A stretch of 64,000 nucleotides of DNA from Hyphomicrobiales bacterium (GTDB lineage: Bacteria; Pseudomonadota; Alphaproteobacteria; Rhizobiales; Rhizobiaceae), in contig UBMU01000027.1 of NCBI GenBank assembly GCA_900466605.1, forward strand, positions 1 through 64,000, written 5' to 3'. Shown here piece after piece: positions 35,102 to 44,212 of this stretch. The notes beneath the pieces were generated by a model. That model searched no databases, was not told the origin of the DNA, and saw nothing but the letters and a program-made list of their open reading frames with translations. The translations under genes and the position numbers were made by a program. The stretch's first letter is position 1. The number at the start of each line of letters is the position of its first letter.

Positions 35102-38100
35102 CTACCATTTCATCCGCAGCCCGACCTTTCCGCCAATGCTGTAGGCGTCGCCATCGAAGGATGTAGCAAGGTCAAGATTGCCATAAACCGAGGTTGTCTG
35201 ACTGAGTTCGACCGTGCCGCCGAAATCCGCCTCGATCCAGCTATCCTCCAGTTCGGCTGTGAACGGGACGAAACCATTCGCCGAGGAGAAGGACGTAGTC
35301 ACGTCGCTGTCGAGAAAATTGTGCCAGTAGTTGACCCTGCCCCAGACCGTGGCAAGCCGCGCCGGCGTCTGGCCCGACGCCTCCTCGACTGCCCAGGTGC
35401 GTGCCAATCGCGCTCCGATGCGGCCAGGCAGTGAATTGGTGTCGTCGAAACGCACGTCGGCGGCGCCGTCGTTGAAGGTACCGAAATTTATCGTTTGGAA
35501 GATCATCTGCGCTTGTGGCTCAATCTGCCAGCCATCGCCGAAGTAGAGGGGATAACCGCCCTCCAGGGAGGCGGCGAAGCCGAAGCCGTCGACCTGCTGG
35601 TCGGGAAAGCCCAAGAGCGTGTTGCGCTGTGAGGTAGACGTCACGTCGTACCAGGTACCCTGCACGACGGCGTCGAGATAGGCGTTGTTCTCCCAGAAGC
35701 GTGTCCAGTAGGCCCCTGCGGTAATGGCGTTGAAATCGTTGGAGCCGGCATCAATTGAGCGGTCCAGGAGGTTGTGGGTGACGTCAGCCTCACCGTGCCC
35801 AAATGCGGCATAGACCCCGGCATGGTCGCGCGCACCGTTGTCGTACTCCTTGGCGTAGACGTCGACGCCCAATTGCATGGCACCAAATCCGTAATCGTAA
35901 TCCGGGCCTCCGCGGTAGATGCCGAGTGCATCGCCCTCTGCATGGCCCCAGTGACCGATCACGCGTCCCCAGGCACCGTTGAAGTTTGGGTCTGCGCCAA
36001 GGCGGCCGTTTAACTGCCCTTCCTCGCCGACCCGCTCATGCAGCGTTCCGATGAGGTGGCGGCCGTAGATCGCGGCCATCGGCGGGATCGCAGTGTAGAG
36101 CGACACCTGCGGCCGGTAGTGCGGTGTGGGCGGTGACGGTGATGGCTCCGGTGGTTGGGAGCCGACGCAGCCCGGCAGCGACGGCACCACGGCGCAGTCG
36201 AGCGCGGAGCGCAGGAACCAGGCTTGCGTGTTGCCACCGGCGATGCTGCCGCGTTCGAGCGTGTACTCGTATGGTCCCGCCACGACCGGTGCGCCAACAA
36301 CAAAGGCGCCGGGAGACGAGGTGCCACCATTGGTCGTGTTGACCACCAATATGCCGTCGCCGGCTGTGACTGCACCTAAACCCCCGACATTGTTGACAAT
36401 GAGGTTAGTATTGCCGGTGGCGGTACCTCCACTGATGACCAGCAAATCCGAAGGCGAGCCGTCGCCGGCCAACACCGTGTTCAATTCCAGGATTCCGTCG
36501 GCGGTATAGCCGCCGGCGACTGTCAAAGTTGTGGCAGCGCCGGTATCTGGCGCGCCACCGGTGATGACCTTTCCGAAGTTGAAGAGGCCCGGAAGGGTCT
36601 GGTCGAATCCCGCCATATCGAGGGTTCCTGCAGTCTCCACCGTATGGACCGAATTAGGACTGAAGGCACCCTCGGCGCCTGCTTGCAGAGTTCCGGCTGA
36701 AACTGTGGTCGGACCCGAATAGGTGTTGGCGGCGCTGATCACGGTCGTGCCCGTGCCGATCTGGCTGACCTCTCCGCTGCCGGAAATGACACCGCCGAAA
36801 TTAAGCGTGTTCGAGCGGTTGAACACGAGCGTGCCGTTGTCGACGACGTTGCCGACAATGCTGCCGCTCGTTCCGCCATTGCCGAGCTGCAGCGTCCCCG
36901 CCGAGATCGTGGTCCCGCCCGTATAGGTGTTGCCGCCTGTGAGGATGGTCGTCCCGGTTCCGGCCTGGGTCACGGTGCCCGTTCCCGAAATGACGCCTGG
37001 CAGGATCATGACGTTGGAACGATCGAAGATCAGCGCACTGTTGTCGATAATATCTCCGACGACAGAGCCGGTGGCGCCGCCATTGCCGAGCTGCAAGGTA
37101 CCTGCCGAGATCGTGGTCCCGCCCGCATAGGTATTGTCGGCAGTGAGGATCGTCGTGCCGGTCCCGATTTGATTAACGACCAGCGTTCCCCCGGAGATCA
37201 ACGATGAGAATGTATAGGCGGGATCGCTGTGATTGAAATTGACAATCGCCGTTCCGGTGCCGCCAGCAACGTTGCCGATCATGACTCCCGGAACACCGCC
37301 TAAGCCGATGTTCAGGGTCCCCGAATGGCCCCTTCCCAACGTCATGGTGCCGCCGGAATTGAAGGTTCCGCCGTTGGTCAGCGTTAAGATGCCAGTGCCG
37401 GACGACCCGATAATCGCGCCATTGCTCGTTATCCGGGAGCCTGTCCCGTCCACGTTGACAATTCCCGTAGTGCCAATGTTCGCTCCGGCGGTCAGGGAGC
37501 CCGTGAGCGTGACATTGCTTCCGCTGAAAACATTCAGCCTACCGGTCTGCGCGTTGGTGTTGTCGCTAATACGAAGATTGCCAGCCGCGAACGCCCCACC
37601 ATTGGTCAGGGTCATCGAACTTGCGCCAAGCGTGGCTATGAATGCGTCACCAGTGCCAAACAGGCGAGAGCCAGGGCCGTCAATGGTGACGGTGCCGCTG
37701 CTCCCCGCGTTAAGGCCGAGGACAAAAACGTGGCTCCCGAAATTGTAAAGGCCCCCGCCTAAGAGCCTCAGCGTCCCCGAGCCGCGGAAGCCGATATCGT
37801 CACCACTCCCCCCACCCACAGTCGTAAGTAGTCCGCCCGTGCCTATGGTCACCGTGCCACTGTTTCCGGCGTTTTGACCAAGGACGAGCCTGCTTGCCGT
37901 GACGCTGGTCGTGATCTGCGCGGTGCCGCCGTTGTTGATGACTGCATCGCTGGTCGCGCCCGGCGCGCCCGCTGGAGACCAATTGGCGCCGACGGCCCAA
38001 TTACCCGTAGCGTCTACCCAGGTCTTGACTTGTGCCAGGGAGGGCGTGGCGTGAGCAAGTATCGCAAGTCCGAAGATCACGCCGGCCAGCGATGATACCC

Positions 38101-38152
38101 TAGCGCAAGGCGCCCGCTTGGCAGTTGAAAGAAGGATACGTCGCAAGCGCAT
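35102..38152 (-). CDS. Type V autotransporter with PATR-type repeats
   Basis: A 1016-residue monomeric autotransporter. A long signal peptide (about 41 residues, MRLRRILLSTAKRAPCARVSSL to PSLA) precedes a Gly/Thr-rich passenger. The passenger begins with a WVDATGNWAVGANWSP segment and contains three or four tandem autotransporter-associated strand repeats of about 70 residues (pattern GTGTTILT-NTYxGGTTISAGTLQLGNGG, residues about 340-510). A proline-rich hinge lies near 690 (PPEPSPSPPTPHY), followed by a C-terminal beta-barrel domain of about 290 residues ending GGKVGLRMKW. The final residue is Trp, not the usual Phe. The ATG at 38152 follows GAGGTG; longer starts lack a site. Its probable role is a surface adhesin. 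Confidence 0.88.
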   Translation of the reverse strand: MRLRRILLSTAKRAPCARVSSLAGVIFGLAILAHATPSLAQVKTWVDATGNWAVGANWSPAGAPGATSDAVINNGGTAQITTSVTASRLVLGQNAGNSGTVTIGTGGLLTTVGGGSGDDIGFRGSGTLRLLGGGLYNFGSHVFVLGLNAGSSGTVTIDGPGSRLFGTGDAFIATLGASSMTLTNGGAFAAGNLRISDNTNAQTGRLNVFSGSNVTLTGSLTAGANIGTTGIVNVDGTGSRITSNGAIIGSSGTGILTLTNGGTFNSGGTMTLGRGHSGTLNIGLGGVPGVMIGNVAGGTGTAIVNFNHSDPAYTFSSLISGGTLVVNQIGTGTTILTADNTYAGGTTISAGTLQLGNGGATGSVVGDIIDNSALIFDRSNVMILPGVISGTGTVTQAGTGTTILTGGNTYTGGTTISAGTLQLGNGGTSGSIVGNVVDNGTLVFNRSNTLNFGGVISGSGEVSQIGTGTTVISAANTYSGPTTVSAGTLQAGAEGAFSPNSVHTVETAGTLDMAGFDQTLPGLFNFGKVITGGAPDTGAATTLTVAGGYTADGILELNTVLAGDGSPSDLLVISGGTATGNTNLIVNNVGGLGAVTAGDGILVVNTTNGGTSSPGAFVVGAPVVAGPYEYTLERGSIAGGNTQAWFLRSALDCAVVPSLPGCVGSQPPEPSPSPPTPHYRPQVSLYTAIPPMAAIYGRHLIGTLHERVGEEGQLNGRLGADPNFNGAWGRVIGHWGHAEGDALGIYRGGPDYDYGFGAMQLGVDVYAKEYDNGARDHAGVYAAFGHGEADVTHNLLDRSIDAGSNDFNAITAGAYWTRFWENNAYLDAVVQGTWYDVTSTSQRNTLLGFPDQQVDGFGFAASLEGGYPLYFGDGWQIEPQAQMIFQTINFGTFNDGAADVRFDDTNSLPGRIGARLARTWAVEEASGQTPARLATVWGRVNYWHNFLDSDVTTSFSSANGFVPFTAELEDSWIEADFGGTVELSQTTSVYGNLDLATSFDGDAYSIGGKVGLRMKW

Positions 38153-38566
38153 ACGTATTGCACCTCGCGCGAATTTTCGCCCTTGCGACATAGTGCCACA
38201 GAAGCCAACCACGACAATAACGGTTTGGACGCGTAGTGCCGATCCGCAGCCCGAGTGACAATCTCGTCACAGTCTTTCTTGCTCGAATTAGGATCGAGGT
38301 GCCGCGGCCGCTCGCAATATCCGTTCGTGGCGCTTTCCGGACGCGTCCACTGGCAGGCAGACCGTCGGCTGACCGTCGAGGAAGAGCACATCCATCATCA
38401 CGGAGACGAAAAATCGAAAACGGTTCTCTCCGGAAAATTTCATATCGTCCTCACCGATTTCGCCGGCATTCGGTGCTGGCAGAAATGCTCTCCAAGGGCG
38501 TCGCCCGTCTGTCGCTCGTCAAGGGGTCGATTTCCAGCGCATTCGCAAACTTGCGGGCGAGATTGC
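38153..38566. other. Intergenic stretch, no supported gene
   Basis: About 410 bases between the autotransporter start and the DUF411 gene. It contains the autotransporter promoter on the minus strand. A plus-strand frame with VDFQRIRKLAGEIAYVLPT near 38520-38580 looks protein-like but is short and startless, so it may be a relic. Confidence 0.35.
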
Positions 38567-39025
38567 CTATGTTTTGCCCACGTGCATGAGCACCGTCGGC
38601 TTCATATCCTGCCTACTCAGGCTATACACTTCGTACGAGGCATCTGGGTCATCGCCCATGCCCAGTGATCCCGCTGGCATGCCGGGGACAGCGAGGCCGG
38701 CTATTTGTGGCCTTTCGCGCATGACCATCTCTACTGCTTCCAGCGGGACGTGTCCTTCGAAGAAGTAGTTGCCAACGACGGCCGTATGGCAGCCGTGCAT
38801 GGCGGACGGTATGCGAAGCTTCGACTTGATGTCGGCAATCGCGTTTTCGTCGTGATGGAAGACGACGTCAAAGGCGGCATTGGACATCGCCGTCGCCCAG
38901 GTCTCGCAGCACCCACATTTCGGGTCCTTGTAGACTTCCATCTGAAGCTGGGATGCAAAGATTTGCCGGGTCGTCGCAGTAAACGCTCCGGTGGCGGCCA
39001 AACATATAAAAGCTCTTCGCCTCAT
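38567..39025 (-). CDS. DUF411 periplasmic metal-binding protein
   Basis: A 152-residue protein with an N-terminal leader (MRRRAFICLAATGAFTATTRQIFA) and the DUF411 pattern: YKDPKCGCCETWATAM (CxCC metal site), then SAMHGCHTAVVGNYFFEGHVP and the end PGMPAGSLGMG. DUF411 proteins usually sit with copper/silver export genes. Here the only trace of such a system is the RND relic just downstream, so this may be a leftover. The ATG at 39025 follows GAGGAGAAG. Confidence 0.87.
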   Translation of the reverse strand: MRRRAFICLAATGAFTATTRQIFASQLQMEVYKDPKCGCCETWATAMSNAAFDVVFHHDENAIADIKSKLRIPSAMHGCHTAVVGNYFFEGHVPLEAVEMVMRERPQIAGLAVPGMPAGSLGMGDDPDASYEVYSLSRQDMKPTVLMHVGKT

Positions 39026-39111
39026 GCTCGCTTCTCCTCGAGTTGGAGTTGGTAGTCGCGATCACGGTCTGCCTCTACCGCATCGGGGGCGCGGACCCGC
39101 TCCGGAAGTCG

Positions 39112-39582
39112 TCATCCCTTGATCAGCCCGTAGACCGCTGGAATGACGACCAGGGTCAGAAGCGTGGAGGAAACCATGCCGCCGATCATCGGAACCGCAA
39201 TGCGCTGCATAATCTCGGAACCCGTTCCCGTCCGCCAAAGGATCGGCAGCAAGCCCGCCATGATGGCAACGACAGTCATCATCTTGGGCCGGACGCGCTT
39301 CACAGCGCCGACCATGATCGCGCGGTTGAGGTCGACCTTCGTGAAGAGCCGCCCCTCCGCCAGCGCGGCCTGCTTCTGCTTTTCCATCGCGTGATCCGGA
39401 TAGATCAGCATGATGACTCCCGTTTCCGCCGCCACCCCGGCCAGTGCAATGAAGCCGACCGCGACCGCCACAGAGGTATTGAACCCGAGCCACGACATCA
39501 ACCATATGCCGCCAACGAGCGCAACCGGCAGCGAGAGCATGAGGATCATCGTCTCGGTCAGCCCGTAAGCGCTTTTCGAACC
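39112..39582 (-). pseudogene. CusA/CzcA-type RND efflux pump, C-terminal relic
   Basis: About 155 codons of the last membrane part of a heavy-metal RND pump: LTETMILMLSLPVALVGGIWLMSWL, VAVGFIALAGVAAETGVIML, KRVRPKMMTVVAIMAGLLP, GSEIMQRIAVPMIGGMVSSTLLTLVVIPAVYGLIKG. The N-terminal 850 or so residues are missing, and the sequence upstream of 39582 is unrelated, so it cannot pump. A former copper/silver resistance locus with the DUF411 gene is likely. Confidence 0.85.
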
Positions 39583-39725
39583 CTGATGTCGGCGCACTCG
39601 GCGCTGGCGTCGGCGGAAGCGTCCCTGTATCGTCCCGATCTGGTCAAGCGCATCGGCAGGCCGAGCGGGAGCCGCGACGATGGGTGATCTCATGCCTTCC
39701 ACGGTTTCTCTGACTGGAGATCAAG

Positions 39726-40820
39726 ATGCCCGATGAGACGACTCCTGCCGGCGGCACCCACCGTGACCTCGGTATTGGCACAGCCGGTCTGATTGAGCGC
39801 AGCATCACTTTGCTGATGGTCGTGGTCCTGCTTGTCGGCGTGCTCGCAGTATTGAAGCCCTTCGCCGCCGCCATCCTGTTCGGGGCGACGTTGGCGATGG
39901 CCGCCTGGCCTTTGCGCCAATGGATGATCGGCCGGGGTGTCGGGCCTCGCCTGACTGCAGCGCTGCTTCTCCTGCTTTCGCTCCTGGTTATCGTGTTGCC
40001 GGCGCTGATCATGGCTCCTGTTCTCACTGACGAACTGAAGGCGTTCACGGAGAGCGTCGAGAACTACTTCGCCGCAACACCACAACGTCCCGGCGGGATC
40101 GAGGACGTCCCCCTGATCAGTGGCAAACTTTCTTCTGCATGGGATGGTCTGCTTCGAGCGAAGGGTGACGTCGCCACGGCACTTGCACCCCAATCCGAGA
40201 TTTTGCAGCGGTGGCTAATCGCGGCGGCGCGGGCGCTTGGTGACAGCGTCGTACAGATGGTCCTGGCGCTGATCGTGGCAACCATGTTCAGTATCAACGG
40301 GAGCAAGCTGGTCGAAGAACTGGATAGCATTGTCGTCCGGCTGGGCGGAGCAACGGCGCATGCCAGCCTTCTTGCAGCCGCCGGCGCGGTTCGCAGCGTC
40401 TCCTATGGCGTGATCGGCACGGCTCTCACGCAGGCCGCGCTACTGGTGCTTGGCCTGGCACTCGCACGTGTACCTGGTGCGACAACGCTCGGCTTCGTTG
40501 GTCTACTGCTCTCCATCAGCCAGATCGGAGCCCCCCTCCTGGTGCTGATCTGGGGTGGTGCGGCGTGGTGGCTGTTCGGACAGGGCCAGGTCGGATGGGG
40601 GAGCTTTATGATCGCATGGGGAGTTTTGGTCAGTATGGTCGACAACGTTCTCAAGCCATGGCTGATCGGTCGGGGCATTCGAATGCCCATGTCCTTGACA
40701 ATCCTGGGCGTCTTTGGTGGCTTTATCGCCTTTGGCTTCCTCGGCCTGTTTATTGGACCGACGCTGCTGGCTGTCGCTTTCGTCCTGCTGCAGGCGTGGC
40801 GGACGAGCCCGCCCGGCTAA
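39726..40820 (+). CDS. AI-2E family transporter (YdiK/PerM-like)
   Basis: A 364-residue membrane protein with about eight TM helices. Two N-terminal pairs flank a hydrophilic loop (residues 95-160), and the family core includes RSVSYGVIGTALTQAALLVLGLALA, GAPLLVLIWGGAAWWLF, a MVDNVLKPWLIGRG signature and the end GGFIAFGFLGLFIGPTLLAVAFVLL. The family exports small molecules or acts in Na+/H+ exchange; the autoinducer role holds for only some members. The ATG at 39726 follows TGGAGATCAAG. It is monocistronic, next to the RND relic. Confidence 0.88.
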   Translation: MPDETTPAGGTHRDLGIGTAGLIERSITLLMVVVLLVGVLAVLKPFAAAILFGATLAMAAWPLRQWMIGRGVGPRLTAALLLLLSLLVIVLPALIMAPVLTDELKAFTESVENYFAATPQRPGGIEDVPLISGKLSSAWDGLLRAKGDVATALAPQSEILQRWLIAAARALGDSVVQMVLALIVATMFSINGSKLVEELDSIVVRLGGATAHASLLAAAGAVRSVSYGVIGTALTQAALLVLGLALARVPGATTLGFVGLLLSISQIGAPLLVLIWGGAAWWLFGQGQVGWGSFMIAWGVLVSMVDNVLKPWLIGRGIRMPMSLTILGVFGGFIAFGFLGLFIGPTLLAVAFVLLQAWRTSPPG

Positions 40821-41031
40821 CAACTGGCTCCAATTGGATCGCGCCCAAGGAGGGTGGCCGAGGGTTGCTGCTTATTCGCTGGCATTCAAATACAGAGGGA
40901 TTAGCCTCGTTCTGTTAAGAGGCGACGTGATAGAAAGTGTGTGTTTGAGCCATTCCATGTTCTACCTGCCTACTAGGGTTGTAGCTGGTCAGCCTGACTG
41001 GCCGACGTGGCGGCGCGCCTTGATCAAGGGC

Positions 41032-41403
41032 TCAAGATCCGATCGCTTTCTTGACTGCGTCGATGAGCGCGGACCCCGCGAAGGGCTTTCTCAGATATGC
41101 GATACACCCTACCCGCTCTGCCTGGATTTTCAGACGGGACTCTTCGAGGGCAGTGATGAAGATCACCGACAGCTTCGATCCAGCCTCATTCAACTTATGT
41201 TGCAATTCGGTGCCTGACATGCCGCCGAGGTCGATATCCAACACGAGACAGTCGATCAGGATATTTGGATCGCGACGGAGGAAAGCTTCTGCAGATTCGT
41301 ACTCAATGGCCGGGAATCCATAGGCATTGAGCAGACGCCCGACGCTTCGACGCAGGCTCGCATCATCATCGACCACAGCGACCGTGCCGCGCACCTTTCC
41401 CAC
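41032..41403 (-). CDS. Lone receiver-domain response regulator
   Basis: A 123-residue receiver without output domain: acidic patch VAVVDDDASLRRSV, phospho-aspartate in LVLDIDLGGMSG near residue 57, threonine in IFITA and lysine in YLRKPFAG. It starts with GTG at 41403 behind a G-rich site. It belongs to the FixJ receiver group and is encoded 117 bases after the FixJ-type regulator in the same direction. Its own promoter region carries the TTCCCC-AGGGCAATATC element, so it may feed back on the neighbouring two-component pair. Confidence 0.87.
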   Translation of the reverse strand: MGKVRGTVAVVDDDASLRRSVGRLLNAYGFPAIEYESAEAFLRRDPNILIDCLVLDIDLGGMSGTELQHKLNEAGSKLSVIFITALEESRLKIQAERVGCIAYLRKPFAGSALIDAVKKAIGS

Positions 41404-41475
41404 CTCAAACCCCCATTTGTGACATTTCTCGAGATACGCAGTTGCCTCTCATTGTAGGCGGGTCGTCGAAATCTC

Positions 41476-41494
41476 GATATTGCCCTAAGGGGAA
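41476..41494 (-). promoter_or_regulatory. 19-bp regulatory element, copy 1
   Basis: Read on the minus strand: TTCCCCTTAGGGCAATATC, ending 73 bases upstream of the GTG of the lone receiver. It differs from copies 44106-44124 and 50344-50362 only at the two central A/T positions. The core CCCnnnnGGG is an inverted repeat, as expected for a dimeric regulator such as the adjacent LuxR/FixJ-type protein. Confidence 0.6.
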
Positions 41495-41520
41495 GGCGCA
41501 CTATCACTTCGTGCCGCACA

Positions 41521-42138
41521 TCATACTTGTCCGTGGTCGAGGCCAATGTCTGCAGCAATCAACACAGCCTCTGCGAGCGACCTTGCTCCAAGCTTCTCCA
41601 TGACCTGATGACGGTGAACCTTTACCGTGCGTTCCGATATACCTAGGGCGTAGGCAATCTGCTTGTTGAGATGACCACGGACAACCAACCCAAACACTTC
41701 AGCTTCGCGGGCACTAAAGCCAGCCACCAAAATCTTCATTCGCTGCACGCGCTCATACTCGGTCCTGCGCCGCTCATACTGAGCCAATGCGCGTTCGATG
41801 GTCTCCATCAGGACCGCTCCTGAACTCGGCTTCTCCAAAAAGTCCTGCGCACCGGCTTTCATCGCGTCGACGCCAGCCTTTATGTCTCCTTGCCCCGTGA
41901 GAAACACAATCGGAAGCAGCGGTGCCAGCTCGGACAGTTGGTGTTGTATTTGCAGGCCGGAGCGGCCGGGCATCTGCAGATCAAGGAGAACGCACCCCGG
42001 CTCGCAACTTGGTAGGCATGCGAGAAACTGGTCTCCGGATTCATAAGCCTCGACCCTCACGCCGTGGGCGGAAAGCAGCCGTGCAGTTGCCGTTCGGTAA
42101 GACGCGTCGTCATCGACAATATGGACCACTGGTTTCAT
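41521..42138 (-). CDS. FixJ/LuxR-type response regulator
   Basis: A 205-residue two-domain regulator. The receiver lies at residues 4-115 (VHIVDDDAS, phospho-aspartate in VLLDLQMPGRSG near 53, lysine in FLEKPSSG). The LuxR helix-turn-helix is at 140-200 (GFSAREAEVFGLVVRGHLNKQIAYALGISERTVKVHRHQVMEKLGA). Its start overlaps the sensor-kinase stop by 4 bases (ATGA), so the two form a cognate pair. Three close copies of a 19-bp element in the vicinity are plausible targets. Confidence 0.92.
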   Translation of the reverse strand: MKPVVHIVDDDASYRTATARLLSAHGVRVEAYESGDQFLACLPSCEPGCVLLDLQMPGRSGLQIQHQLSELAPLLPIVFLTGQGDIKAGVDAMKAGAQDFLEKPSSGAVLMETIERALAQYERRRTEYERVQRMKILVAGFSAREAEVFGLVVRGHLNKQIAYALGISERTVKVHRHQVMEKLGARSLAEAVLIAADIGLDHGQV

Positions 42139-44024
42139 CGGCCTTCCTCCTGAGTTCGGGCAAGAGGTAACGCCACGCGAAAGATGGCGCCTCCTTCAGG
42201 ACGATTGTACGCAGAGATCGTCCCGCCATACGTCTCGACAATGGCCCTCGCTATGGAAAGGCCCAAGCCCGTTCCTGCCTGCTTGGTCGTGTAGAACGGC
42301 TCGAAGATGTTGGCGAGGCGTTCTTGCGGAATTCCGTTGCCTGTGTCGACCACACAGAGCTCGGCTTTCTCTTTCACAACTCCTGTCGCCAGCGTTAGGA
42401 TCCTGCTGTCGGACCCCGCCTCGGTCATGGCATCCATCGCATTGGTCGCCAGGTTGAGGACAACCTGCTGCACATGAACCTTGTCTGCGCGCACTGGTAG
42501 CTCTGTCGTCGGCCGCTTTGTCTTGAGCGTGATCCCCCTGCGTTCCGCCTCTCCGTGAATGATACTGACTGCGTTCGACGTGACATCGTTCAGGTCGAAC
42601 TCCTGCCAGTCGATCTCGCTTCTTTTCTTGAGCAATCCTCTCATCCGGCCAATAATGTCGCCCGCACGCTGATCATCTGCCTGAATGTCGAGAAGGATCT
42701 GTTGGATGAGCTTAAGATCAGGGCTGTCGCTATGAAGCAGTACCGAGGCAGCCTCCGCGTTGTTTCTGATGGCCGACAGTGGCTGATTGAGTTCATGGGC
42801 AACCGAAGACGACAACGCCCCCGCCGTCGCAGACTGGTTCAGGTGGACAGCTTCGAGCAGGTGGAGTCGCGACCGACTCTCCGCCTCCAAGCGCCGACGC
42901 CGCTCGAGCAGTAGGGCTGCGATGATGCCGGCTTGCATCAACACGACACCAAACGCTCCTGTCACTGCCAACCAGTGGCCTTCCCAAAGACCCTTTTCCC
43001 TATACAACAGGATGGTACCGGCAGGCAGGTTCTTTTCCGCCAAGCCCCAACGCCTTAGTTGCCGCGCGTCGACGATATAAGTCTGCGGGGCTTGAAGATC
43101 GTTCACCTGTTTGCCGGCAATGGCATCGAGTACCAGATTGCCGACGGTCTCGCCCAAGGTGTCGAATGTGACGGTATTGCCGCCGACGACACCGTGATCG
43201 ATGTAGGTCTGATAGGGGCCATAAACCGGCGCACTGGCCGTTGCTGCAATCTTCTCGATTGCCTCGCGAGGTATGAAGTTCCGCCCAGCCTGGTCCTTGA
43301 AGACCGTCAAGGCCAGAATGATGCTATCGGCAGGGACGTGGGCCGCTTTTTCAATGAATTGCTCGATCGTCAGGTTTTCGAGGTAGGTCGTTTCGTATGA
43401 CTTGGAGAATTCGTAGAGGTCGGAGCGCGCCGTCGCCAACCAACCCCGGTCAAACTCAGACGATCCACCGATGATATAGAGGTGACGGGCGCCGGGCTGC
43501 AGCCCTCGAGCCATTTCCGCGGTCTTGAGAATGTCGAATGTTGTGAACGCCCCGATGACGTCGTCCGGGAGATCGATATTCTCTGAGGTTGAATTGCCGA
43601 AACCTGCCGCGACGATCTTCGCATCCGGTGCGATGATTTCCCGGTTCGTCGAAATGAAACTAGCCGACTCCTTTCCGAGCGCGACAACGACGTCCGGGCG
43701 ACGGACAGCGTACTTCTCCGCCATGTATCGTCCCAGTCGCGTGACATGCCCGGCTTCCGGAAACCGCGACAGGTCGAGGAACTCGGAAAACAGATCGATC
43801 TTGCCCCCCGTCGCTTCGAGGAGGCGCCTTCGTAGTGCCTCTCCGGCAGAGGTGGTCGCCGCGATGCGTTCGTCATATGGATAGAGTATGAGAACCCTCG
43901 GCGGTCGATCGAGACGCGGTGGCGTGACTTGCGTGGCACCGAATAAAGCCGAAGGAGCCAGTAAGAGCGCTGCCAGCAAAACACCAGCGCATTGCACTCG
44001 ACCCTCGCCCTTGCCCAAGGCCAT
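42135..44024 (-). CDS. Sensor histidine kinase with ABC-substrate-binding-like periplasmic domain
   Basis: A 629-residue membrane kinase. Leader/TM near residues 12-32, periplasmic ABC_sub_bind-type domain at about 40-325 (RVLILYPYDERIAAT, PDVVVALGKESASFI, GNTVTFDTLGETVGNLVLDAI), second TM near 355-378, then the kinase. The H-box is SSVAHELNQPLSAIRNNAEA near 410, the N-box VLNLATNAMDAMTEA, the G-box DTGNGIPQER and the last box GTGLGLSIARAIVETYGG. The sensor fold suggests a small-molecule ligand such as an organic acid, sugar or aromatic. The ATG at 44024 follows GGGGGTGGG; upstream starts add no leader. Confidence 0.9.
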   Translation of the reverse strand: MALGKGEGRVQCAGVLLAALLLAPSALFGATQVTPPRLDRPPRVLILYPYDERIAATTSAGEALRRRLLEATGGKIDLFSEFLDLSRFPEAGHVTRLGRYMAEKYAVRRPDVVVALGKESASFISTNREIIAPDAKIVAAGFGNSTSENIDLPDDVIGAFTTFDILKTAEMARGLQPGARHLYIIGGSSEFDRGWLATARSDLYEFSKSYETTYLENLTIEQFIEKAAHVPADSIILALTVFKDQAGRNFIPREAIEKIAATASAPVYGPYQTYIDHGVVGGNTVTFDTLGETVGNLVLDAIAGKQVNDLQAPQTYIVDARQLRRWGLAEKNLPAGTILLYREKGLWEGHWLAVTGAFGVVLMQAGIIAALLLERRRRLEAESRSRLHLLEAVHLNQSATAGALSSSVAHELNQPLSAIRNNAEAASVLLHSDSPDLKLIQQILLDIQADDQRAGDIIGRMRGLLKKRSEIDWQEFDLNDVTSNAVSIIHGEAERRGITLKTKRPTTELPVRADKVHVQQVVLNLATNAMDAMTEAGSDSRILTLATGVVKEKAELCVVDTGNGIPQERLANIFEPFYTTKQAGTGLGLSIARAIVETYGGTISAYNRPEGGAIFRVALPLARTQEEGR

Positions 44025-44051
44025 CGCCCACCCCCAAGGCGGCGGATGATA

Positions 44052-44071
44052 ACACCTTATCGCTGAGGTGT
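44052..44071. promoter_or_regulatory. Inverted repeat upstream of the sensor kinase
   Basis: ACACCT (44052-44057), an 8-base spacer, and AGGTGT (44066-44071), 28 bases upstream of the kinase start. It may be an operator or an mRNA hairpin. No other copy was noticed in the window. Confidence 0.35.
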
Positions 44072-44105
44072 CATGCGCCGCCAAAGCCACTCATGGTTGC
44101 TCAGA

Positions 44106-44124
44106 TTCCCCAAAGGGCAATATC
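44106..44124 (+). promoter_or_regulatory. 19-bp regulatory element, copy 2
   Basis: TTCCCCAAAGGGCAATATC on the plus strand, 88 bases upstream of the HAD phosphatase ATG. It is identical to the copy at 50344-50362, and the identity extends two bases further left (GA). It lies in the gap between the divergent kinase and phosphatase genes, so it could serve both. Confidence 0.65.
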
Positions 44125-44212
44125 AGGGACTGGACACATTCGTTAGAGTTGATGGATGCCGGAAGAGAGCGAACGCGTCGTCCGCGCCGCTCTTACCTCA
44201 GAGGTAAAGACC

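Noticed and set aside
36690..37160. Regularly spaced DNA repeats that could suggest a CRISPR array
   Set aside because: The repeats encode tandem strand motifs of the autotransporter in frame. Units are about 200 bp with coding variation, not short identical repeats with unique spacers.
36124..37748. Several plus-strand open frames inside the autotransporter
   Set aside because: They are Pro/Val-rich shadows of the Gly/Thr-rich repeat passenger.
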